From Bacteriovoracaceae bacterium UBA6144 (GTDB taxonomy: Bacteria > Bdellovibrionota > Bacteriovoracia > Bacteriovoracales > Bacteriovoracaceae), in assembly GCA_002435705.1 (NCBI GenBank), contig DIVA01000077.1, positions 1 through 34,208 of the forward strand: a stretch of DNA of 34,208 bases. Reading direction: 5' to 3'. The notes below the pieces were generated by a model. That model did no database searches and was not told the origin of the DNA. It worked only from the letters and a program-made list of their open reading frames with translations. The position numbers and the translations under genes are program-made. Below, one piece after another: positions 1-6,269 of the stretch. Within the stretch, counting starts at the first letter, position 1; the number at the start of each line of letters is the position of its first letter.

Positions 1-458
1 GACTTCCCTTCTCTCTCTACAATATATCCCATGGCATCACTGGGATGCTGAACCTTCACACCCATGACTTTATAGTTTCCAATCTGAATCACTTTCTCCG
101 GCTCGATCGCTTCGAAACTAATGGTTGGTTTGTCTTTTGTCGGAAGCAACGTGAAGTCGGGCCAGATGGTCTCATTGAAAAGATGTTTTTTAATAATCTC
201 TTTCACCGTTGCGTGTGAGTAAACCATGAAGGGCTTCTCCCGCATGCCAAAACAATTATCACACAAAAAAGCTAGGTCTTTGATGTGATCAAGATGTGGG
301 TGGGAAATGAGGATGTGATTTATTTTACTTTGTTTTTCAATCGAGAGAGTCGAAGCCACGGAGCCTGCATCAATTAATAAATGATCATCGATTAAATACG
401 AAGTAGCCTGACATCCAATCGTGACGCCACCATGACCGCCTAAAATCTTAACTTTCAT
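1..458 (-). CDS. MBL-fold hydrolase, class-II cyclic-nucleotide phosphodiesterase-like (3' end outside window)
   Basis: Reading leftwards from an ATG at 458, the frame stays open to the window edge (about 152 codons seen), so the C-terminus is missing. The product begins MKVKILGGHGG and carries SHPHLDHIKDL near residues 57-67, the HxHxDH metal-binding motif of the metallo-beta-lactamase fold. HPHLDH with the preceding YLIDDHLLIDAGS stretch is close to the class-II cAMP phosphodiesterase signature. It would hydrolyse a phosphodiester, possibly a cyclic nucleotide; the substrate is inferred. AGAAGG lies 13 bases before the ATG, further than usual. It is 47 bases downstream of rsmI on the same strand and is probably cotranscribed with it. 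Fold assignment is firm, substrate is not. Confidence 0.75.
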   Translation of the reverse strand, partial: MKVKILGGHGGVTIGCQATSYLIDDHLLIDAGSVASTLSIEKQSKINHILISHPHLDHIKDLAFLCDNCFGMREKPFMVYSHATVKEIIKKHLFNETIWPDFTLLPTKDKPTISFEAIEPEKVIQIGNYKVMGVKVQHPSDAMGYIVEREGK

Positions 459-505
459 TAGATATTCTCATACCTTCTATATTAAGCGGCTCTTAAAAAT
501 CTGCA

Positions 506-1333
506 CTATATTTTATCAACTCGAGCGATTTCTGAGTATATTTCCTTAGAAGGACGATCAAGAATTTCACCTAAAAGTTTTGAGATACTTTTTGTATTGG
601 TGCCAGTTTTCATCATCTCTTGAGCAAGTTCGATCAATTTCACAGGAACAGTAGGCCTTGGATCACGCGGTAAATGCATGAGCCACACAAACTCACCTCT
701 CAGATTTTCAAGATTAATGGGCTCATAGCCTTGGGCCTTGAAGCGCCAGACACGCTCAAAGGATTTAGTCATCTCTTTGACCACCGCAAATTCCGCCTCA
801 GGATAGGCCGCCACGGCTTGCTCCAAAGTGGCTTCAAGGCGATTGGCCGCTTCAAAAAATATGTGTGTTCCTTGACCCAGACCCAGAAAATATTGAGCTA
901 TTTTGCCTGACTCTCGAGGGAGAAATCCATGAAACTGAAAGGGCAAGGGAGGAAGAGCGGAGAGTTCAAGGGCCATAGTTACGGAACTGATCCCAGAATA
1001 GCTCTCAATCGCAATCCCCTTCTCACTGGCAAGGCGGACCAGTGGGTAGGCTGGGTCAGAGAGGACGGGGCTGCCGGCCTCAGAGCAGACGTAGAGATCA
1101 TGACCTTGATGGATGACATCAATCAATCGCTCCCATTTCGCCTGACTACTTTGATCATGCAAGCTCAGAATATGTTTGGTTTGGGTCTCTATCCCAAGCT
1201 TGTGAAGCATCTCTCTGAAAGTGCGAGAGTCTTCCACGGCAAAATGAACACCAACATGAAGAGCTTCTTTGACCCGAGTGGTGAGATCGGCCATGTTCCC
1301 AATGGGTGTCGTCAATAAAATCAATCTGGCCAT
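506..1333 (-). CDS. rsmI: 16S rRNA (cytidine-1402-2'-O)-methyltransferase RsmI
   Basis: The product methylates the 2'-OH of C1402 in the 16S decoding centre with SAM. Family landmarks in order: LILLTTPIGNMADLT at the N-terminus, AVEDSRTFREML (the usual AEDTR), CSEAGSPVLSDPAYPLVR (usual VSDAGTPLISDPG), FHGFLPRESG and FFEAANRLEATL, then the VVKEMTK segment. I chose the ATG at 1333 (MARLILL...) rather than the upstream ATG at 1366, because GGAG sits 9 bases before it and RsmI proteins normally start one or two residues before this strand. This gives 275 residues, normal for the family. The gene diverges from the STAS gene at 1470. Confidence 0.93.
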   Translation of the reverse strand: MARLILLTTPIGNMADLTTRVKEALHVGVHFAVEDSRTFREMLHKLGIETQTKHILSLHDQSSQAKWERLIDVIHQGHDLYVCSEAGSPVLSDPAYPLVRLASEKGIAIESYSGISSVTMALELSALPPLPFQFHGFLPRESGKIAQYFLGLGQGTHIFFEAANRLEATLEQAVAAYPEAEFAVVKEMTKSFERVWRFKAQGYEPINLENLRGEFVWLMHLPRDPRPTVPVKLIELAQEMMKTGTNTKSISKLLGEILDRPSKEIYSEIARVDKI

Positions 1334-1469
1334 ACTACAAATCTCCTCTCTCAAAAGTTCACTCAAAAAGTTGACGAAAATTTTGCCGCTCAGTGAGAAC
1401 CCCTAGGTCGCATGATACGATTATACATGTCGATTGTCTCAGGAAGAGGCAAAAAAGGATGAAGAATAT

Positions 1470-1856
1470 ATGCAGGCTAAAATGATCCGTGATGCTCAAG
1501 GTAATATTGTAATCCATATGGAAGGTGATCTTAACTACGAGTACTCCATCCCACTAAGACAAGAGCTGCAGAACCTCTCTAAGCAACATCCGAATGCTAA
1601 AATTACTATTGATCTGGGAGCTATCGATTTCGTTGGCTCTTCTGGCATTTGCCATTTTGTAGAAACCTTAAAATTTCTCAAAGAAGCGAATAAAAGAATC
1701 GTAGCCTTGGATAACGTACAAGAAGAATTCATCAAAGTGTTTAGACTCTACGGACTAAATGAAGCTGATCACATTGCCGATGCATTCAATTTTGATTCAG
1801 ACGAAACAGAGAATCTGAATCGTTTTACGGCTCGCGCGCGAACGTTTGAAAATTAA
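1470..1856 (+). CDS. STAS-domain anti-sigma factor antagonist
   Basis: A single STAS domain of 128 residues. It has the typical start (GNIVIHMEGDLNYEYSIPLRQEL) and the central segment IDLGAIDFVGSSGICHFVETL. The serine in GSSG aligns with the phosphorylated serine of SpoIIAA/RsbV-type antagonists. Such proteins bind an anti-sigma kinase in their unphosphorylated form and release the sigma factor. No kinase or phosphatase partner is in the window. Start chosen at the ATG at 1470, with AAGGA 8 bases upstream; an in-frame TTG at 1434 would add 12 charged residues without a Shine-Dalgarno. The tail after about residue 110 is polar and unlike the core. Its stop overlaps the stop of the convergent gene by four bases (TTAA). 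Confidence 0.85.
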   Translation: MQAKMIRDAQGNIVIHMEGDLNYEYSIPLRQELQNLSKQHPNAKITIDLGAIDFVGSSGICHFVETLKFLKEANKRIVALDNVQEEFIKVFRLYGLNEADHIADAFNFDSDETENLNRFTARARTFEN

Positions 1857-2341
1857 AAACTTATAGTTACTAGGTTCATCGTCAAGGGAGGCAGTTGTCC
1901 TCCCTTTTTTGTTTCTAAGCTTCGATACTCAGACGCCTGGGCCAGAGTGGTTTGTAGTTTAATGGCCCGGTAACTTGAATCAAAGAAACCGCCGCCAGAG
2001 GAGTCCCCTTTACTGTCTTCACCATAGTCTCCATCGTAGCCATCATTTCGATCATAAGGCGTCGTTGATTCATAAGAGCCACGATTATTACGTTGATGGT
2101 GAGAAACGATGACGTAAGTTCCAAATAAGATGCCGGCATACAATCCCAACGATGCACCCTGGGCCACTGCACGTGAAGAAGTACCAAAGGCCATGCTGGC
2201 CAAACCTAAAAGTGCCCCACCGGCCGCTCCGTAAGCAGAAACAGTGAGAAAGGCTTTCGCCTTGGGATCCATTTGAGCACGAGACTCAAGGGGTGCAATT
2301 ACAAGTGTAATAAATGTGATAGCAAGAATGATTCTCTTCAT
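1853..2341 (-). CDS. Small envelope protein with glycine-zipper-like hydrophobic segments, unknown function
   Basis: I do not recognise a family. An N-terminal signal peptide (MKRIILAITFITLVIAPLES, probable cleavage near SRAQ) is followed by two glycine/alanine-rich hydrophobic stretches, AYGAAGGALLGLASMAFG and GASLGLYAGILFGTYVIV. Next comes a hydrophilic Asp/Gly/Ser/Tyr-rich region and a short end PPLTMNLVTISF that looks like a final beta strand with a C-terminal aromatic residue. Two ATGs stand in tandem (2344 and 2341) and neither has a Shine-Dalgarno; a promoter-like pair lies just upstream. The last codons contain the terminator hairpin of the opposing STAS gene, which encodes GGQLPP here. 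Envelope location is inferred from the signal peptide and hydrophobic segments. Confidence 0.7.
   Translation of the reverse strand: MKRIILAITFITLVIAPLESRAQMDPKAKAFLTVSAYGAAGGALLGLASMAFGTSSRAVAQGASLGLYAGILFGTYVIVSHHQRNNRGSYESTTPYDRNDGYDGDYGEDSKGDSSGGGFFDSSYRAIKLQTTLAQASEYRSLETKKGGQLPPLTMNLVTISF
1884..1910 (+). terminator. Rho-independent terminator of the STAS gene
   Basis: AAGGGAGG (1884-1891), a 7-base loop and CCTCCCTT (1899-1906) form a perfect 8-bp stem running into six T residues (1905-1910). It is oriented for plus-strand transcription and has no T run on the minus side. It lies inside the 3' coding end of the convergent minus-strand gene. Confidence 0.85.
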
Positions 2342-2347
2342 CATTTA

Positions 2348-2376
2348 AGATTAATTGAGTTTAGCGATCTTTGCAA
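2348..2376 (-). promoter_or_regulatory. Putative promoter TTGCAA-N17-TAATCT, six bases before an ATG
   Basis: -35 TTGCAA (2376-2371), a 17-base spacer and -10 TAATCT (2353-2348), followed by TAA and the tandem ATGs at 2344/2341. The -10 matches consensus at only 3 of 6 positions. No Shine-Dalgarno is present, so a leaderless transcript is possible. The site overlaps the 3' end of the upstream YraN-like gene. Confidence 0.3.
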
Positions 2377-2630
2377 ACACTTGAGCTCTCAAGAAGTCCT
2401 GCAGATTTGAAGAGGCAAGCGAGAAACCTCACCGACTCTTTTAGTCGTCTTCTTTGTTTCTCTCCGTAGAATTCTGGTCTCGATTTAACCTCGCGGACAC
2501 GTACTATATTATTTTTCTGCTCCCAGCGGGCCAGGTCTATCTGTCCCATTCCTCGCGACCGCAAAAGCTGTGGGCAGACCAGTATGGGAACATCACAAGA
2601 ATGAAAGGCCAGCGACTCAAGGGCCTCCAA
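2361..2630 (-). CDS. YraN/UPF0102-like PD-(D/E)XK nuclease, N-terminally short
   Basis: This 89-residue protein has the core signature of the YraN family: GQIDLARWEQ (usual GEIDLI), then REVKSR (usual VEVKTR), then KQRRRLKESVRFL, the basic helix that follows the active site. The Asp and the Glu-x-Lys are the expected catalytic residues of a PD-(D/E)XK nuclease; the Gln in place of Glu in GEID is unusual. The normal N-terminal G-x-x-GE-A helix is missing. Start inferred at a TTG at 2630, because AGAGGA, overlapping the rnhB stop codon, lies 6 bases before it. A longer frame up to 2771 exists, but that extension overlaps rnhB and looks like non-coding translation. YraN genes commonly neighbour rnhB. 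Whether it is active is unknown. Confidence 0.65.
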   Translation of the reverse strand: MEALESLAFHSCDVPILVCPQLLRSRGMGQIDLARWEQKNNIVRVREVKSRPEFYGEKQRRRLKESVRFLACLFKSAGLLESSSVCKDR

Positions 2631-2640
2631 TTTTTGTCCT

Positions 2641-3285
2641 CTAGAGATACTCGCGCACGCCCTTAAATGTCTTCCTGTGCACGGGACAGGGACCATGGAG
2701 CGCGATGGATTGGCGGTGAGAGGCTGTGGGATATCCGGCATGTTGATTGAATCCATATTGAGGGTACTCAAGGTGCAGGGCCTGCATCAGTTCATCACGT
2801 GCCACTTTGGCTAGAATACTGGCGAGACCGATCAGTAGGCTTTTACTGTCACCTTTAACAATCGAATGCACACTCCATTCTTTATCACTATCAGGCCTTT
2901 TATTTCCATCAACCAACCAAATCGTTGGAAGCTTTTTTGTTTTTGAAACACACTCAAGTGCCGATCGCCGCATGGCCAGAAGACTTGCCCTTAAAATATT
3001 TATCTCATCAATCTCCTGCGCGCTCACAAGGCTCACTGAAGACTTGAGACCTAAAAGGCTCAGCTCTTTTTTTGCAATCTCCGCTCGCTTGGATTCCTTC
3101 ATTTTTTTTGAATCATCCACGCCCCACTCTTTGAGTGTTTTTAAAAGCTGACTGAGAGTTTGAGGTGATTCAATCACGATGGCGACAGAAGCCGCGGCCA
3201 CAGGACCTGCGAGCGGCCCCCGACCTGCTTCGTCGCTGGCAATTAAGAGTACGGGATAAGTGGGGATGAATTGAGATTCAAACAC
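2641..3285 (-). CDS. rnhB: Ribonuclease HII
   Basis: Degrades the RNA strand of RNA-DNA hybrids and incises at single ribonucleotides in DNA. Visible motifs: SDEAGRGPLAGPV (Asp and Glu, residues 18-19 from this start), GVDDSKKM, WLVDGNK (third acidic residue, about 126) and VKGDSKSLLIGLASILAKVARDE (fourth, about 146). The family ending YPQYGFNQHAGYPTASH...HRKTF is intact. The start is uncertain: the GTG at 3285 lies just past the T tract of the rplS terminator, while the frame extends to a GTG at 3300 inside the hairpin. Neither has a clear Shine-Dalgarno. The last codons carry the Shine-Dalgarno of the YraN-like gene, so the two are probably translated in coupled fashion. Confidence 0.92.
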   Translation of the reverse strand: MFESQFIPTYPVLLIASDEAGRGPLAGPVAAASVAIVIESPQTLSQLLKTLKEWGVDDSKKMKESKRAEIAKKELSLLGLKSSVSLVSAQEIDEINILRASLLAMRRSALECVSKTKKLPTIWLVDGNKRPDSDKEWSVHSIVKGDSKSLLIGLASILAKVARDELMQALHLEYPQYGFNQHAGYPTASHRQSIALHGPCPVHRKTFKGVREYL

Positions 3286-3313
3286 AAATAAAAAAGCCAC
3301 CCGAAGGTGGCTT
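3286..3313 (-). terminator. Rho-independent terminator after rplS
   Basis: On the minus strand AAGCCACC, a TTCG tetraloop and GGTGGCTT form a perfect 8-bp stem (3313-3294) followed by TTTTTTATTT. It begins 10 bases after the rplS stop and ends exactly where the most plausible rnhB start codon begins, so rnhB expression depends on read-through or on an unseen promoter. Confidence 0.9.
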
Positions 3314-3323
3314 GAGAGTTGAT

Positions 3324-3689
3324 CTATTCGCGGCTGTAGTCAATCGCGATACGAGCAGCTTTACCAACGCGATCACGGAGGTAGAAGTGCTTAGCACGAC
3401 GAGACTTACCTTTCACAACAACCTTGATCGAGTCGATCATCGGAGAGTGGTATGGAAATACACGCTCAACGCCAACACCATCAGAGATCTTACGCACACG
3501 AAAGTGACCCTGGTATGAACCTGGGGCTTTAATGGCAATACATGTACCTTGAAAATATTGAACGCGAGACTTATCGCCTTCTTTAATTTTCACACCAACG
3601 TTGATGGTGTCACCCGTACGGAACTCTGGAAGAGCCTTAACGTTTGGGTTGTGGTTTTTTTCTTCAACGAGCTTCACTAGATTCGACAT
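3324..3689 (-). CDS. rplS: Large-subunit ribosomal protein bL19
   Basis: The 121-residue product matches bL19 along its length: PEFRTGDTINVGVKIKEGDKSR, then FQGTCIAIK, VRKISDGVGVERVFPYHSP and a basic C-terminal part RRAKHFYLRDRVGKAARI. bL19 sits at the 30S-50S interface. AGAGG lies 5 bases before the ATG. It follows the SPOUT methyltransferase gene after 71 bases, the classic rpsP-rimM-trmD-rplS order, and is closed by a strong terminator. Confidence 0.97.
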   Translation of the reverse strand: MSNLVKLVEEKNHNPNVKALPEFRTGDTINVGVKIKEGDKSRVQYFQGTCIAIKAPGSYQGHFRVRKISDGVGVERVFPYHSPMIDSIKVVVKGKSRRAKHFYLRDRVGKAARIAIDYSRE

Positions 3690-3760
3690 ACATACCTCTA
3701 TAGCGAGTCTTCCATAAACTTAACATTTGTAAGTCAGAGGGAAGGAAAAAGTTACGGGCA

Positions 3761-4342
3761 TCAGAGGCTTCGTGCTAAACGGTCGGCATAAATGGCGACC
3801 GCAGAGCGAACTGAAAGATGGTTATAGTCATCAAAAGCACGAGAATAAATCGGCTCCAAACGGAAATCCGCTTGTTCAATCATCGAGGCAGTTAATCCCC
3901 AGCCTGTACCAAATAACAGGAGGATGGGTGTTGAGTCAAGCATGACTTGTCGCGCAAGCTGATTTTCATCCCCTGTGCTCTCTAGTTTCGCTCCTGTCGC
4001 TACCACGAAGGGCTTTCTCCCCTCTTTGTGCTCAATGATGCGCACTGCATCCTCAATCGTATCCACTAAACTCGTCAGGGAAAGGGCGTCCGTGCGATCC
4101 GGGTTATACAGACTGCCCTTATCACTCTCCCAATGGCTCAGAACTGATTGAACGAGCTGGTGCTGGATCTTCAGTGGGGTCACGATAAAGTAGCCAGAGA
4201 AGCCAAAGGTGCGACTGGTGCGAGAGATGTCATGGATATCAAGATTGGTCACCGAAGTGGTGACAGTGGATCCGGCCTTATCTTTCACCGGTCCGTGGAC
4301 AAGCGCGATGTAAACGGGAACTTTTAGTTTTTTTTCTGCCAT
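3761..4342 (-). CDS. SPOUT-class RNA methyltransferase (PF09936-type), possible frameshift partner of TrmD
   Basis: This 193-residue protein matches the alpha/beta-knot RNA methyltransferase domain that in some bacteria forms a C-terminal part of TrmD or is encoded next to it. Landmarks: VYIALVHGPVKDKAGSTVTTSVTNLDIHDISRTSRTFG at the N-terminus and, at the knot, LLLFGTGWGLTASMIEQAD followed by DDYNHLSVRSAVAIYADRLA. It should bind SAM and modify an RNA; the target is unknown. The ATG at 4342 lies inside trmD (19-base overlap) and has only a weak CAGG upstream. An A_AAA_AAC heptamer at the overlap would let a -1 shift fuse TrmD to this protein from Leu6. It may therefore be made alone, as a fusion, or both. 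Confidence 0.88.
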   Translation of the reverse strand: MAEKKLKVPVYIALVHGPVKDKAGSTVTTSVTNLDIHDISRTSRTFGFSGYFIVTPLKIQHQLVQSVLSHWESDKGSLYNPDRTDALSLTSLVDTIEDAVRIIEHKEGRKPFVVATGAKLESTGDENQLARQVMLDSTPILLLFGTGWGLTASMIEQADFRLEPIYSRAFDDYNHLSVRSAVAIYADRLARSL

Positions 4343-5061
4343 AAATCGGGCCTGTGGTTTTTGGTCATTTCAATTTTTAAATTTTTTTGCCATTTCAAAA
4401 TTTCTGCGTGATGCCCATTCATCAATACTTCAGGCACTAAAGCTCCTTCGAACTCACGAGGCTTAGTGTACTGGGGACACTCAATCAATCCGTCCTCAAA
4501 AGAATCCTCATTGGCGGAAAATTTATTGCCGAGGATGCCGGGAACGAAACGAATGGCACTATCAAGCATGGTGAGGACTGCGGGCTCGCCGCCGGTCAAA
4601 ACAAAATCTCCAAGACTAAAGGTTTCATTCACGTAGAGTTCGAGAAATCTCTCATCGATTCCCTCATAGCGCCCACACACCCACACCAGATCTTTATCCA
4701 GCATAGTGGTTGAGGCGAACTCACGGGCAATGATATTGTTCCACACTTTTCCGCGCGGGCCTGTATAAATCACATGCAACTCAGAGCGATCGGTATAGCC
4801 ACCGGGCTTCATGATGCCTTCATTAAAAGCTTGGGCCAGTACATCCGCCCGCATAATCATGCCAGGGCCGCCACCATAAGGAGTGTCGTCCACAGCTTTG
4901 TAATTACCCAGTCCCCAGTCACGGATGTTCACACACTGAACGCTAAATTTAACTTTTTCACTGCGCTCACCACGAAAGGCCTGACCCGCAATCCCGCACG
5001 CCAGAAGTGGGGCGAAGTATTCAGGAAAGAGAGTTAAGATCCAGATGCGCCGGTGGATCAT
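4324..5061 (-). CDS. trmD: tRNA (guanine-37-N1)-methyltransferase
   Basis: Makes m1G37 in tRNAs, which prevents +1 slippage on proline and leucine/arginine codons. The 245-residue product has the full TrmD signature: WILTLFPEYF, DTPYGGGPGMIMRADV, YTGPRGK, WVCGRYEGIDERF, the trefoil-knot segment FSLGDFVLTGGEPAVLTMLDS, and the C-terminal helical part ending at HRPDLWQKKN. Its ATG overlaps the rimM stop by four bases, so the two are translationally coupled. The gene ends in a run of eight A residues (minus strand 4335-4328) read AAA AAA AAC followed by TAA. This heptamer is a textbook -1 slippery site in the register of the downstream methyltransferase. Confidence 0.97.
   Translation of the reverse strand: MIHRRIWILTLFPEYFAPLLACGIAGQAFRGERSEKVKFSVQCVNIRDWGLGNYKAVDDTPYGGGPGMIMRADVLAQAFNEGIMKPGGYTDRSELHVIYTGPRGKVWNNIIAREFASTTMLDKDLVWVCGRYEGIDERFLELYVNETFSLGDFVLTGGEPAVLTMLDSAIRFVPGILGNKFSANEDSFEDGLIECPQYTKPREFEGALVPEVLMNGHHAEILKWQKNLKIEMTKNHRPDLWQKKN
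4327..4333 (-). other. Candidate -1 ribosomal frameshift site A_AAA_AAC at the end of trmD
   Basis: In the trmD reading frame the last sense codons are AAA AAA AAC, then TAA. The heptamer A_AAA_AAC fits X_XXY_YYZ, and slipping both tRNAs back one base leads into ...AAA CTA AAA GTT, the frame of the SPOUT methyltransferase. The predicted fusion is about 433 residues. I did not find an obvious downstream stem-loop by eye; the adjacent stop codon could itself act as a stimulator. Alternatively the A run may only be a lysine-rich end. Confidence 0.4.
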
Positions 5062-5576
5062 TCCATCTCCTCAGGCATCTCAACCGTCACTACAGAATTC
5101 TCCAGATCAACTTCTTTGAAGAAAGCCTCTACATAAGGCACGTCGACCAGCTCGCCACGATTGGTTTTAATCACAAACACCGTGTGCGCTGCTGTTTCAT
5201 AAAAGTCTGAGAGCTTGCCGACCTTCTGACCTTCCACGTTTTGCACCTCAAGCCCCAAAAGATCAGAGACGTAAAACTCCCCTTCTTCCAACTCAGGCAA
5301 ATCCGCTTCATCACAATAAATCTCAAAAGGCAGAAGTTTTTCTAGCTCCGTGCGATCCATAATCCCTACGAGCTTCACGCGGATGTCGTTACCGATGTGG
5401 ATCTCTTCTATGACAAAATCCTGCTCCCCATTAAGACTTGAACCCTCGAGAGGTTTAAGAACAATTTTTGAGCCTTTGATAAGGGCCGTCTCGGGCCCTG
5501 AGAAGAGATGAAAGAGAGCGTGACCTTTGAGCCCATGAGGCTTTCTGGCCCAGCCGAGTTGAATGAGTTTTTTCAT
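5058..5576 (-). CDS. rimM: 16S rRNA processing / 30S maturation factor RimM
   Basis: RimM binds S19 and helps mature the 3' domain of 16S rRNA. The 172-residue product has an N-terminal barrel starting LIQLGWARKPHGLKGHALFHLFS (the usual G-x-I-x-x-x-HGLKGE), and a PRC-barrel-like C-terminal half starting EFYVSDLLGLEVQNVEGQKVGKLSDFYE and ending VDVPYVEAFFKEVDLENSVVTVEMPE. The stop overlaps the trmD ATG. The gene begins 43 bases after a strong terminator that closes the KH-protein transcript, so it either has its own promoter or relies on read-through. Confidence 0.95.
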   Translation of the reverse strand: MKKLIQLGWARKPHGLKGHALFHLFSGPETALIKGSKIVLKPLEGSSLNGEQDFVIEEIHIGNDIRVKLVGIMDRTELEKLLPFEIYCDEADLPELEEGEFYVSDLLGLEVQNVEGQKVGKLSDFYETAAHTVFVIKTNRGELVDVPYVEAFFKEVDLENSVVTVEMPEEME

Positions 5577-5619
5577 GGGATCTTGATGGCCCTCAAGAGG
5601 GATTCTGTCAATTTAAGGC

Positions 5620-5645
5620 AAAAAAAAGCCCCACTTTTGTGGGGC
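5620..5645 (-). terminator. Rho-independent terminator between the KH gene and rimM
   Basis: Minus-strand GCCCCAC, AAAA loop, GTGGGGC (5645-5628) followed by eight T residues (5627-5620). The stem is perfect and GC-rich. It divides the conserved ribosomal-protein block into an ffh/rpsP/KH part and a rimM/trmD/rplS part. Confidence 0.92.
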
Positions 5646-5669
5646 CCTCAAATTTAATCTAAATTTTTT

Positions 5670-5912
5670 TTACTCGATAATTTCTAGGACAGAACGTTTA
5701 CGCAACTTGGTCGAAGCGGCATTGAGAATTGTTCTCAAAGCTCGTGCCGTGCGACCTTGCTTGCCGATAACTTTTCCTAGATCTGTCTTATCTACCTTGA
5801 GTTCAATAACGGTCGTCTGTTCACCAGAGATCTCTGTTACTTCAACTTGGTCAGGCATATCGACAAGCGACTTTGCCACATAATGGATCAAATCTTTTAA
5901 TTCACTACTCAT
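5670..5912 (-). CDS. KH-domain RNA-binding protein (KhpA/YlqC type)
   Basis: An 80-residue protein consisting of one KH domain: a helical start (ELKDLIHYVAKSLVDMPDQVEV), a strand segment and the GKVIGKQGRTARALRTILNAAS loop-helix that holds the GxxG RNA-binding motif (GKQG). KhpA-type proteins bind RNA and in Gram-positive bacteria pair with KhpB/Jag. Start set at the ATG at 5912, because AAGGA lies 7 bases upstream; an in-frame GTG at 5918 is not needed. It lies 41 bases after rpsP, the usual place for this gene. Confidence 0.93.
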   Translation of the reverse strand: MSSELKDLIHYVAKSLVDMPDQVEVTEISGEQTTVIELKVDKTDLGKVIGKQGRTARALRTILNAASTKLRKRSVLEIIE

Positions 5913-5953
5913 AACCACATCCTTGAGAGAAGCCCTCTACTGGGCAACACCCA

Positions 5954-6196
5954 TTATAACTTGATGTTGTTATTCTTGAGTAGAGTTCTAACAGTATCAG
6001 AGAGTTGAGCGCCTTTTCCAATCCACGCCTTAATTCCTTCAACGTTAACACTCTTCAATGTTTCAGGTGACTTAGGGTTATACTGCCCAAGTTTCTCTAA
6101 AAATTGACCGTCACGTGGTGAACGTGAATCAGTAGCAACGATAGAATAAACTGGGAGAGATTTTCTACCCAAACGAGTCATACGAATCTTAACCAT
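5954..6196 (-). CDS. rpsP: Small-subunit ribosomal protein bS16
   Basis: The 80-residue product is bS16: MVKIRMTRLGRKSLPVYSIVATDSRSPRDGQFLEKLGQYNP is the family N-terminus almost unchanged, and IKAWIGKGAQLSDTVRTLL follows. AGGAG stands 7 bases before the ATG. A promoter-like TTGACG-N17-TAAATA lies just upstream, which would allow S16 to be made independently of ffh. Confidence 0.97.
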   Translation of the reverse strand: MVKIRMTRLGRKSLPVYSIVATDSRSPRDGQFLEKLGQYNPKSPETLKSVNVEGIKAWIGKGAQLSDTVRTLLKNNNIKL

Positions 6197-6230
6197 GCGG
6201 TTCTCCTACAATCAAAAATATGAGCTGCTA

Positions 6231-6259
6231 TATTTAACGCTCGCTTGCAGCTTCGTCAA
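6231..6259 (-). promoter_or_regulatory. Putative rpsP promoter TTGACG-N17-TAAATA
   Basis: -35 TTGACG (6259-6254), 17-base spacer, -10-like TAAATA (6236-6231), with the rpsP ATG 34 bases further on. An inverted repeat AGCTGC/GCAGCT (6223-6228 and 6247-6252) flanks the -10. The -35 is good, the -10 weak. Confidence 0.4.
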
Positions 6260-6269
6260 TCTTAAGTCT

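Noticed and set aside
929..1318. Plus-strand frame opposite rsmI
   Set aside because: It is the shadow of a well-conserved gene; no signal or motif supports it.
2631..2771. N-terminal extension of the YraN-like frame inside rnhB
   Set aside because: The extension overlaps conserved rnhB codons and its translation has no resemblance to the YraN N-terminus.
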